This document shows, one piece after another, positions 1-6,953 of a stretch of DNA of 10,756 nt. The position numbers were made by a program, and so were the translations under genes. Location of the stretch: assembly GCA_024230695.1 (NCBI GenBank), contig JAAERC010000294.1, positions 1 through 10,756 of the forward strand, written 5' to 3'. The first letter of the stretch is position 1. Every line of letters begins with the position of its first letter. The notes beneath the pieces are model-generated. The model made no database searches. It was not told where the DNA came from and worked only from the letters and a program-made list of their open reading frames with translations. Origin of the DNA: Candidatus Zixiibacteriota bacterium (GTDB taxonomy: Bacteria > Zixibacteria > MSB-5A5 > GN15 > PGXB01).

Positions 1-1
1 C

Positions 2-358
2 CCGGCTATTGTTTATGCACTGGCAATTTTTCTGCTTTCATCGGTTCCCGGGATGAATATGCCTGAGTATGGATTTCTGATGGCCGATAAGTTGTTGCAT
101 TTCCTTGAGTACGCTCTGTTTGCTGTATTGATATTCAGATCTTTTTCACAATTGTTTCATCAACATAAGTTACATTATGTGATTATTATCTCATCGTTTT
201 TTCTGATTCTGTTTGCTTTGCTTGATGAGTATTACCAAAAATATATCCCTGGGCGGGAATCTGATGTTGCCGATGTTATTCTCGATGTTTTAGGGGCATC
301 ATTGATCCTGTTTTTGCTCTGGGTCAGGCAACGTCGCTTAAATCAAAAAAATCTCTGA
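2..358 (+). CDS. VanZ-family membrane protein, 5' end cut by window edge
   Basis: The reading frame is open from base 2 to the TGA at 356-358. Although an ATG lies at 53, the residues encoded before it (AIVYALAIFLLSSVPG) form a hydrophobic segment continuous with the family pattern, so the true start is upstream of the window and 53 is an internal Met. The visible part has about four hydrophobic segments. VanZ-like signatures are DKLLHFLEYALFA early on and DEYYQKYIPGRESDVADV followed by a glycine-containing last helix. VanZ-like proteins are small integral inner-membrane proteins; the founding member gives low-level teicoplanin resistance, but most bacterial homologues have no established function. 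Resistance should not be inferred here. The gene ends in a short lysine/arginine-rich cytoplasmic-type tail (RQRRLNQKNL). The family call is good; the role is unknown. Confidence 0.85.
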   Translation, partial: PAIVYALAIFLLSSVPGMNMPEYGFLMADKLLHFLEYALFAVLIFRSFSQLFHQHKLHYVIIISSFFLILFALLDEYYQKYIPGRESDVADVILDVLGASLILFLLWVRQRRLNQKNL

Positions 359-664
359 GACTGCATAAATATGCAACTATTTGCGTATTAGTCCCCACTA
401 AATAACTTGACAATCCCCAACAATCATGTATTTTATAGCTGGTAAGTTACATGGATTTATTTACTTGCAATTATTTACTTTTTACTGTTACTACGGTATT
501 TGGTTTGCTAAGAACAATAGTTGAGTAAAACTTTTTTTGAGGGTGTCATGGGATTATACTGTCCTGATGGCGTTTTGTGTTTATTGTACTAAGGTGTTTA
601 TTATGAGTTCACATATTTTGAAAATAAATAACAATAATATAATTTATTTAAGACAAGGAGAATC
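359..664. other. Intergenic region upstream of the giant surface-protein gene
   Basis: This AT-rich gap of 306 bases has no convincing gene of normal size. It holds a TTGACA-type promoter candidate (407-434), an inverted pair CATGTA/TACATG (425-430 and 448-453), a direct repeat TTATTTACTT (457-466 and 471-480), a perfect TATAAT at 638-643 close to the ribosome site, and a possible 21-codon upstream ORF at 603-668. A short palindrome TGCATA-AA-TATGCA (362-375) follows the VanZ stop codon but lacks a T-run, so it is not a convincing terminator. Confidence 0.6.
407..434 (+). promoter_or_regulatory. Candidate sigma-70-like promoter upstream of the giant gene
   Basis: A perfect -35 hexamer TTGACA at 407-412 is followed after 16 bases by TATTTT at 429-434. 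The -10 box is weak (four of six matches to TATAAT). An inverted repeat CATGTA...TACATG (425-430, 448-453) overlaps the -10 box and would be well placed for an operator. If used, it would give a leader of roughly 220 bases before the ATG at 665. A second candidate is the TATAAT at 638-643, which lacks a good -35 box at normal spacing. Both are pattern matches only. Confidence 0.3.
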
Positions 665-668
665 ATGA
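603..668 (+). CDS. Possible 21-residue upstream ORF overlapping the giant gene start
   Basis: ATG at 603 is preceded by AAGGTG (591-596) at 6-base spacing, a plausible ribosome site. The frame runs 21 codons (MSSHILKINNNNI then IYLRQGES) and stops with TGA at 666-668, overlapping the ATG at 665 as ATGA. That overlap is the geometry of translational coupling. Its 3' end necessarily encodes the ribosome site of the next gene (AAGGAG, 655-660). The Asn/Ile-rich composition simply follows the AT-rich DNA, and it resembles no family I recognise. It may be a leader peptide or chance. Confidence 0.2.
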   Translation: MSSHILKINNNNIIYLRQGES

Positions 669-3600
669 TGAGACGAACCTGGCTGACACTCGGCCTTCTC
701 TGTCTTGTAATTCTGACCTTTGGTCAGGCCAATGCCGCTGTATTGGGAGTGGCAAAATCGCCGCAGGCGACTGATGGCGCAATTACAATGGCAGACGCCG
801 ATTCTTTCCACGTCGACATCTGGTTGGATGTTGAAACGGGCGACCCCGATCTTTGCGGCGGTAAGATGGGCTTTGAATTTTACAGTCCTGATGGAAGTAT
901 AACAAATTTTACGCATCTAACTGTTCCAACCGGCGATGCGTTTGTTTCAACTCAAAGTGTGGAATATTTAAATGGTTTTAGTACCATGTTTAATTTGCTG
1001 GTTTGGCCAACTGAAAATGGCTGGGGTAATGGAACTCTTCCTGATTCAATTGCCTTTGATCTTGCCGGAATGACGTGTATGACTCCCGCTCATGCCAATC
1101 AGGAGTATCTTCGTTTTAATCTCAGGGTCACCGAAGATGGTGTCCTTTGCATCAGAAATCCTCAAATTGGCGAATTTGATTGGGCTTTTACAGAACCCCA
1201 TGTATTTGAGGAGCAGTGCTGGACTATCGGTGATTATGTTGTCGATAATCCGCCTGAAATAACCTCCTGCCCAGCTGATGTTGAAATTGATTGTGGCAGT
1301 CCTTATGATCCTTCAGTTACCGGAACGGCGACAGCCACCGATGACAATGATACACCAACTATTACTTTTAGCGATGCTACTCCGGTTCCCGGAACTTGTC
1401 CTACTATTATGACAATCACCAGAACCTGGACAGCCGAAGATAGCAAAGCCCAGACGGCTACCTGTGATCAGATAATTACAATCGTTGATAATACAGCTCC
1501 TGTTTTCACATCCTGCCCAGCTAATATTACTATCGAGTGTGGAACCAGTACTGATCCTTCTGTAACAGGTTTGGCTTATGCCACTGATGCTTGTGATGAT
1601 ACCCCTGATATTACTTATTTGGATAATCAGGTTGGTGATGTGATTACTCGTACCTGGACAGCCGCAGATGAATGTGGTAATTCAGATGATTGTATTCAGA
1701 CAATAACATTTGAAGATACGACTGACCCGACTGTAACCTGTCCGACCGATATACTCGTTGCAAATGAGCCTGGAACCTGTGAGGCAACAGTTGCCTTTGA
1801 TCTTCCTACGGCTGATGATAACTGCGATGTATCGGTAGATGTCGTTGCCGACCCGGCACCAGGTCTCTTTAACGTAGGTACGACACCTGTTACCATTACA
1901 GCGACCGATGATGCTGGTAATATAGCTACGTGTACCTTTGATGTTACCGTTGAAGATACTGAAGATCCAATTATCACCTGCCCGGCTGATATCGCTCTCA
2001 CATGCGGTGATTCAGATCAACCGGAATTCACCGGATACCCAACCGGTTCTGATAATTGTGATGACGTATTAGAATTTTCCTTTGTTGATGCCACCCCGGA
2101 AGCGGGTATTATGACTCGTACCTGGACAGCGACTGACGATGCCGGCAATACGGCCACCTGTGATCAAGCAATTACGCTGGCTATTGATGAAGAACCTCCA
2201 ACCTTTGATGTAGCTTGTCCGGTTGATGTAACTGTTGAGTGTCATCAGATTCCGGCTCCAGCCGAAATGACAGCAACCGATAACTGTGCCGGTCTGACAA
2301 TAAATTATGATGAAGTTAAAACTGATGGCGACTGTGCCAATACATATACTTTGACTCGAACCTGGACTGCCGAAGACGGCTCTGGCAATACAGCCGAATG
2401 TGTTCAGGTTATTACGGTTGAAGATACAACTACTCCGGTTCTTACTTCCTGTCCCGAAGAGATCACTCTCACATGCGGGATGACATCAGAACCGGCTAAT
2501 ACTGGAACTCCGGTCGCCACCGATAATTGTGCCGACCCAATATATACTTATAGTGACGGTGAAATGCTCGAAGGTACTTTCACCAGAACCTGGACAATCG
2601 CTGATGCTTGCGATAACTCGATCACATGTGATCAGATTATTCATATCGTCGATGATGAAATAGCCCCAGTATTTGATCAGGAATGCCCTATTGATGTTAC
2701 GGTTGATTGTGATGCCGTTCCAACAGCGGCCGTGTTAACCGCTACTGATAATTGCGATGCCTCAACTGAAGTTATTTTTGATGAAGTCAGAAGTAATGAT
2801 GTGTGTGATTATACTTATACATTAACTCGTACCTGGACTGTTACTGACAGTTATACCAATTCGACCAGTTGTGTTCAGGTTATTACGGTTGAGGACACTC
2901 AGGGCCCTGCATTTACAAATTGTCCAGCGGATGTAACTGTTGCTTATGGTGATCCATATGACATCGGCACTTTGGGTAATGCAACAATTGAAGATAACTG
3001 CGATGCTTCTCCGACCCTTGATATGGTTGAGTCAGAGATGACTGGCGATGAAGTTGCCGGTTATGAATTTACTCGAACATGGACGGCATACGATATTTGT
3101 GATAACGAATCTCAATGTATTCAGGTTATTACTCTTGAAGGAATGGGTGATCCGTTCCTTATTGCTGACCCTGCTTCATTTGATTTTGATGCAAAAGAAT
3201 TTGATATTATTGAAGATGAAAGATTTGATATCTTTGAAAAATATGGTCGTCAGGTTCAGATTCTTGACGCTATCAGTTCAGAACCATGGCTGATAGTTAA
3301 TACCAATTTCCCATTATCTACTCCGAATGTCATATTCTTTGACATAGATTTATCTGAAGTCCTTTATGGCGATTATACAGCTATAATCAGTGTATATTCG
3401 ACCGAGGCCCAGAATTCACCTCTGGAAGTCCCGGTTAATATTCATGTTGCTCCGTTTATTGCACCTCCTGATTCAGTGTGGGTAGCAACCGTACCGGCAG
3501 TGCCGGGCGGAAAAGCGGAAGTCTCAGTTTACTTTAAGAATAATGACCCGCTTACCAGAGTAAATGTTCCGATGGAATGGACACCGGATTATCTTGAGTT

Positions 3601-5701
3601 TGATTCGGTCTCATTTGTCGGTTCACGGGTTGAATATATCAGTGACTTTGAAAAAGGATATACTTTTAGCAATGTCACAAATCAGGTCCAGATAGCGGTT
3701 GATCCGACCTTTAGCCCATATATCCCGGGTGGTCGCGGTCTTCTTGCCAAGCTGTATTTCACCGTTGATGGTAGTGTTGCCACACCGGCATTCTCGGCAT
3801 TGAATTCAGCATTTATCGCACCTGATGGATATGTTTATTTTGAAGATGAAACTGGCGAAGAGGATATTCCGATTTATACCTCGGGTGGTGTTGTCATAGA
3901 TGATCAGACAGCTTTTGTTTGTGGATCAGTCGTTGAGATCATCGATGGTGTTAAAGTCCCGGTTGAAGGTGCAATGGTTGAACTTTGGGATAGTTTCCCA
4001 GTCGGCGCTTTGCAGGCCAGCGAATTGTCTGATGTTAACGGACAGTTTGCATGCGGAACTCTCGGTATTGTTCCTTTTGACGCCTATGCTTATAAAGATG
4101 GTTATTATCCGGGTATGGTTTCCGAGATCGATTTCGGAACTCTTGGTATCGAGATTCTTTTGAGTAAGGTCCCTGAAGTTGTTATGTCCTCCAGCTGGGC
4201 GGCATATTTCAGCGGTGAATACTACGGCGGAACTTGTATGAGTTATTTTTACAATATCCCGCTTCCAGTAGGAGCTGTTGTTGATGCATATACTAACGAA
4301 CAACCGGCTGTTCATTGTGGAACACATTTTGTTGATATGGCCGGCGAATATTTAATGTATGTTTATGCTGACAATCCGCAGACTCCAGAAAAAGATGGGG
4401 CTGTTGAAGGCGACGAAATCAAATTCTTTATAAATGGATATGCGACATCAACCGATGCGCCTGTCTATTGGACAGAAACCACGGAATTGACAGAGATCTG
4501 TTTCGATCTCTTCCGTGTTGAAACCAGAACTATCGAACTTAATGTTGGTAAGAATCTTATTTCGTGGAACCTTGACACGCCAAGTGATGATATTGAATTA
4601 TTGTTTGCCGATGTCATGGATAATGTGACGGCGATCCTTGGATTTGAAAGCGGCGGATATACCTATGATCCGATGTATCCTGAATTTTCAAATCTGTTCT
4701 TTGCCGATCATATTCATGGTTATTGGGTTGATATGGCCAATCCGGATATCCTGACTATTGAAGGTTCACCGGTTGCCCCAACAACTCCGATCGCTCTAGA
4801 AAGCGAATGGAACCTGGTTTCTTATTTACCGGATGTAGCTTATGAACCTGCCGTTGCACTTGCCGGCGTCCATAGTGATCTTGATGTTGCTCTTGGATGG
4901 ATTGGTGATGCATCTCTCAGTTATGAAGCGGCATATCCTGAATATGCTACTCTTGAAATGATGGAAACCGGTTATGGTTATTGGCTCTATATGCTCTCAT
5001 CAGCAACTTTAAGCTATCCGGGAGTTGGCCCCACGACAATCTTTGGTCAAGGACCAGCCAAATTTAACGTTGCGAATATTGAAAATGAAATTAAGACTTC
5101 AAGATTCTGGACCAGTATTTACTCATCAGATCTGAGACTCGATGGAATCCCGGTTCCTCATGGTGCCGAAATCCTTGCGTTAGCTTCTAACGATAGAGTT
5201 GTTGGTTCCGGAACAGTTGGTCAGGACGGACGATTTGGGTTTATGCCGGTTTATGGCGATGATCCGATGACGGCCGAAATTGATGGTTTACAGGATGGTG
5301 AAAAATTCAGCCTGGTTATTGATGGTGTTAGAACTGATGAGCGGTTCAGCCGGATAAATGACAGCCACCGAATGGAAATCAGCGATGTGACTTCCGCCAA
5401 ATCTGGCGATAGATTACTTCCTGACCAGTTTGGGTTGGCTCAAAACTATCCGAATCCGTTTAACCCAAGCACCTCAATTTCGTTTGCAATTCCGACCGCA
5501 ACGACTGTTACTCTTGAAATATTCAATATCCTTGGTGAAAAAGTTGCCACTCCATTTAGCGGAATGGCGACCGCAGGTGTCAACCAGATTATCTGGGATG
5601 GTAAGAATGAATCCGGTAGCTCGGTTGCTTCAGGAATTTACTTCTATCGGATGACTGCCAATGATTTTGAAAAAACTTGCAAAATGGTCTTGATGAAATA
5701 G
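665..5701 (+). CDS. Giant secreted protein: HYR-like repeats, cohesin-like domain, type IX sorting tail
   Basis: This 1678-residue exported protein starts at ATG 665 or 668, with AAGGAG at 655-660; the second ATG has the better spacing (7 bases). A signal peptide runs to about residue 24 (ANA cleavage motif). Residues 25-195 are a beta-rich domain with a YSPDG motif, possibly cohesin-like. Residues 196-828 hold eight HYR-like repeats, each beginning CP.D/.. and most ending with TRTWT and C..Q/I. Residues 829-930 look like a BACON-type Ig-like domain. Residues 936-1078 resemble a cohesin-like domain, 1080-1170 a carboxypeptidase-regulatory-like domain, 1175-1284 a beta module with PVGAVVDAY and ADNPQTP, 1290-1453 a duplicated NLISW/GYWVDM module, and 1480-1561 a second copy of the beta module (VYGDDPMTA). 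The Por/type IX sorting tail covers about 1585-1678 with NYPNPFNP at 1594-1601. The family logic predicts Sec export, outer-membrane passage by the type IX system and surface attachment or release. A role in adhesion or scaffolding is inferred; no catalytic domain is visible. It is probably cotranscribed with the next gene, 62 bases downstream. Confidence 0.9.
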   Translation: MMRRTWLTLGLLCLVILTFGQANAAVLGVAKSPQATDGAITMADADSFHVDIWLDVETGDPDLCGGKMGFEFYSPDGSITNFTHLTVPTGDAFVSTQSVEYLNGFSTMFNLLVWPTENGWGNGTLPDSIAFDLAGMTCMTPAHANQEYLRFNLRVTEDGVLCIRNPQIGEFDWAFTEPHVFEEQCWTIGDYVVDNPPEITSCPADVEIDCGSPYDPSVTGTATATDDNDTPTITFSDATPVPGTCPTIMTITRTWTAEDSKAQTATCDQIITIVDNTAPVFTSCPANITIECGTSTDPSVTGLAYATDACDDTPDITYLDNQVGDVITRTWTAADECGNSDDCIQTITFEDTTDPTVTCPTDILVANEPGTCEATVAFDLPTADDNCDVSVDVVADPAPGLFNVGTTPVTITATDDAGNIATCTFDVTVEDTEDPIITCPADIALTCGDSDQPEFTGYPTGSDNCDDVLEFSFVDATPEAGIMTRTWTATDDAGNTATCDQAITLAIDEEPPTFDVACPVDVTVECHQIPAPAEMTATDNCAGLTINYDEVKTDGDCANTYTLTRTWTAEDGSGNTAECVQVITVEDTTTPVLTSCPEEITLTCGMTSEPANTGTPVATDNCADPIYTYSDGEMLEGTFTRTWTIADACDNSITCDQIIHIVDDEIAPVFDQECPIDVTVDCDAVPTAAVLTATDNCDASTEVIFDEVRSNDVCDYTYTLTRTWTVTDSYTNSTSCVQVITVEDTQGPAFTNCPADVTVAYGDPYDIGTLGNATIEDNCDASPTLDMVESEMTGDEVAGYEFTRTWTAYDICDNESQCIQVITLEGMGDPFLIADPASFDFDAKEFDIIEDERFDIFEKYGRQVQILDAISSEPWLIVNTNFPLSTPNVIFFDIDLSEVLYGDYTAIISVYSTEAQNSPLEVPVNIHVAPFIAPPDSVWVATVPAVPGGKAEVSVYFKNNDPLTRVNVPMEWTPDYLEFDSVSFVGSRVEYISDFEKGYTFSNVTNQVQIAVDPTFSPYIPGGRGLLAKLYFTVDGSVATPAFSALNSAFIAPDGYVYFEDETGEEDIPIYTSGGVVIDDQTAFVCGSVVEIIDGVKVPVEGAMVELWDSFPVGALQASELSDVNGQFACGTLGIVPFDAYAYKDGYYPGMVSEIDFGTLGIEILLSKVPEVVMSSSWAAYFSGEYYGGTCMSYFYNIPLPVGAVVDAYTNEQPAVHCGTHFVDMAGEYLMYVYADNPQTPEKDGAVEGDEIKFFINGYATSTDAPVYWTETTELTEICFDLFRVETRTIELNVGKNLISWNLDTPSDDIELLFADVMDNVTAILGFESGGYTYDPMYPEFSNLFFADHIHGYWVDMANPDILTIEGSPVAPTTPIALESEWNLVSYLPDVAYEPAVALAGVHSDLDVALGWIGDASLSYEAAYPEYATLEMMETGYGYWLYMLSSATLSYPGVGPTTIFGQGPAKFNVANIENEIKTSRFWTSIYSSDLRLDGIPVPHGAEILALASNDRVVGSGTVGQDGRFGFMPVYGDDPMTAEIDGLQDGEKFSLVIDGVRTDERFSRINDSHRMEISDVTSAKSGDRLLPDQFGLAQNYPNPFNPSTSISFAIPTATTVTLEIFNILGEKVATPFSGMATAGVNQIIWDGKNESGSSVASGIYFYRMTANDFEKTCKMVLMK
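1250..3148 (+). repeat. Eight tandem HYR-like domain repeats within the giant gene
   Basis: Repeat starts are recognisable by the Cys-Pro motif: TSCPADVEIDCG, TSCPANITIECG, VTCPTDILVAN, ITCPADIALTCG, VACPVDVTVEC, TSCPEEITLTCG, QECPIDVTVDC and TNCPADVTVAYG. Seven of the eight carry an R-T-W-T motif; the third instead has GTTPVTITATDDAGN, the classic HYR signature. Most carry several conserved cysteines that could form disulfides after export. Unit length is about 70-90 residues. The units are diverged at DNA level, so this is an old protein-domain array and not a fresh tandem DNA repeat. Confidence 0.8.
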
Positions 5702-5722
5702 ATGGATGTTATATATTCCAGA

Positions 5723-5746
5723 TCGGCCGCCGAAAAAGGCGGCCGA
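5723..5746 (+). promoter_or_regulatory. Perfect GC-rich intercistronic hairpin
   Basis: TCGGCCGCC (5723-5731) and GGCGGCCGA (5738-5746) are exact reverse complements around a GAAAAA loop. No T-run follows; the next bases are CAAGGAAGGTGG, which contain the ribosome site of the downstream gene. It is therefore not a normal intrinsic terminator. It could stabilise the upstream mRNA end, protect the downstream message, or tune initiation at 5764, since only about 6 bases separate it from the ribosome site. The structure is certain on paper; the function is inferred. Confidence 0.6.
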
Positions 5747-5763
5747 CAAGGAAGGTGGTATAA

Positions 5764-6804
5764 GTGAATAGAAAATTTTCAAATCTGTTGTTTACAACCG
5801 GCCTGTGTATGTTGTTCCTTACGCTTCTGACATCCGTTGCTTTTGCTCAGTTTCCTGAAGTGAACACATTCCGAGGCGGTTTAGACGGCAGGTCCAGTAC
5901 CTACAATGGTGTTGCCGCGCCGATTGGTTCTATTGTTGATATTTTTGATGAAGATGGAACTTTCTGTAGTCGCGACACAATTGCGGTATCACCCGGAGCC
6001 GGAAGATATGGAAATCTTGCGGTAAATGGGGATGATCCTAAAACTGTTGAAGACGAAGGTCCTGTTACCGGCCAGACCCTAACCTTTATGATCAATGATC
6101 GAGAGGCCACAACAACCGGTCCTGATGACCCGATTTTTGACGGCGTTTGGTTACCTTTTAAAGAAGTCAATCTTTCCGCAGAAGGAATAGTATCAGCCGA
6201 TTTTACTACTCCGACCGATCAGACAGCTGAGGCCGGGGAAGTCGTTCATTATTCGGTGATGGTTGAAAACACTGGTAATGGTCTTGATTTCTTTACAATC
6301 ACGGCCTCGTCAAGTAATGGTTGGATTGTAAACTTTGCTGAAGGGTTCCATTATGTTAAATCCGGCGCGATAATGATGCTTGATATTGACTTAGTGATTC
6401 CCCCGAGTACATTGATTACAACTGATCAAATCGAATTTACTGTTACTTCAGGGTTGGACAATTCAGTAACAGTTACTGGAAATGTTTTGACTACAGTTCA
6501 GGAACCGACCAATGTAGAAATTGGAGATCCAACTCTCCCGAATGGTTTTGAACTACATCAGAACTATCCGAACCCATTCAACCCGGCAACGACAATATCT
6601 TATGATTTGCCGACCAGCTCGGTTGTTAATTTGTTTGTTTATGATTTACTTGGTAGAAAAGTTAACGAATATGCTCTTGGTGTTAAAAGCGCCGGAAACC
6701 ATTCATTTACTTTTGATGCGTCAACTCTTTCAAGCGGAGTCTATTTCTACAAAATTGAAACAGACAATTTTTCTGCTATGAAAAGGATGTTGTTACTCAA
6801 GTAA
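5764..6804 (+). CDS. Secreted protein with type IX sorting tail, partner of the giant protein
   Basis: This 346-residue protein starts with GTG at 5764, preceded by AAGGTGG (5752-5758). The signal peptide has a basic start (MNRKF), a hydrophobic core and a SVAFA cleavage motif at residue 28. Residues about 36-140 are a beta module with PIGSIVDIFDEDG and VNGDDPKTVEDEGPVTG, related to two modules of the preceding giant. Residues about 145-250 look like an immunoglobulin-type sandwich of the NEW3/CARDB kind (VVHYSVMVENTGNGLDFF). The Por/type IX sorting tail runs 258-346 with NYPNPFNP at 267-274 and a final KRMLLLK. It has no visible enzyme motif. The 62-base gap from the giant gene and the shared module suggest one operon and one structural role at the cell surface, which is an inference. 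An intrinsic terminator follows at once. Confidence 0.88.
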   Translation: MNRKFSNLLFTTGLCMLFLTLLTSVAFAQFPEVNTFRGGLDGRSSTYNGVAAPIGSIVDIFDEDGTFCSRDTIAVSPGAGRYGNLAVNGDDPKTVEDEGPVTGQTLTFMINDREATTTGPDDPIFDGVWLPFKEVNLSAEGIVSADFTTPTDQTAEAGEVVHYSVMVENTGNGLDFFTITASSSNGWIVNFAEGFHYVKSGAIMMLDIDLVIPPSTLITTDQIEFTVTSGLDNSVTVTGNVLTTVQEPTNVEIGDPTLPNGFELHQNYPNPFNPATTISYDLPTSSVVNLFVYDLLGRKVNEYALGVKSAGNHSFTFDASTLSSGVYFYKIETDNFSAMKRMLLLK

Positions 6805-6826
6805 ATGTGTTAGAAATAATATCTTT

Positions 6827-6857
6827 AAAAGCCTGCCATTATATGGCGGGCTTTTTT
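6827..6857 (+). terminator. Strong rho-independent terminator after the Por-tail gene pair
   Basis: GCCTGCCAT (6831-6839) pairs with ATGGCGGGC (6843-6851) with one T-G wobble and a loop of about 3 bases. AAAA precedes the stem and TTTTTT follows it, so the stem can extend by A-T pairs. It lies 23 bases after the stop codon at 6804 and closes the operon 665-6804. Confidence 0.9.
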
Positions 6858-6898
6858 ATTGGTTGAGTAATATTATTTTATTTTTTTATTGCGCTGTA

Positions 6899-6953
6899 TT
6901 GACTTATATGTTATGAAATACCAAATGAGCACAATTATATTATAGAGGTAATT
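6899..6953 (+). promoter_or_regulatory. Probable promoter and ribosome site zone of the phosphatase gene
   Basis: TTGACT at 6899-6904 is a good -35 match, but no convincing -10 hexamer sits at 16-18 bases; the nearest AT-rich boxes are TATGTTATG just downstream and TTATATTATA around 6935-6944. GAGG at 6945-6948 lies 5 bases before the TTG at 6954 and supports that start. Since a strong terminator lies upstream, a promoter must exist somewhere in 6858-6950; its exact position is uncertain. Confidence 0.35.

Noticed and set aside
2..358. VanZ-type glycopeptide resistance determinant
   Set aside because: Only the broad membrane family is supported. No vanA-type cluster genes are nearby, and most family members are unrelated to resistance.
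445..460. Shared word TTACATGGA at about 447 and about 9645 as a common regulatory motif
   Set aside because: Only about nine bases match, it occurs in unlike positions relative to genes, and the surrounding bases differ. This is within chance for AT-rich intergenic DNA.
644..916. Open frame on the minus strand over the giant gene's 5' end
   Set aside because: It lies opposite the signal peptide region of a clear gene, has no family resemblance or ribosome site, and reads as a chance frame. The same holds for minus-strand frames at 1696-2001, 3926-4327, 5901-6170, 7397-7669 and 10359-10634.
1250..3148. CRISPR array or fresh tandem DNA repeat
   Set aside because: The repetition is at protein level in one long frame, with units of about 200-270 bases that differ strongly in DNA. 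There are no short identical repeats with regular unique spacers.
5723..5750. Intrinsic terminator between the giant gene and its partner
   Set aside because: The stem is strong but is followed by CAAGGAAGG with no T-run on either strand, so it does not meet the usual pattern.
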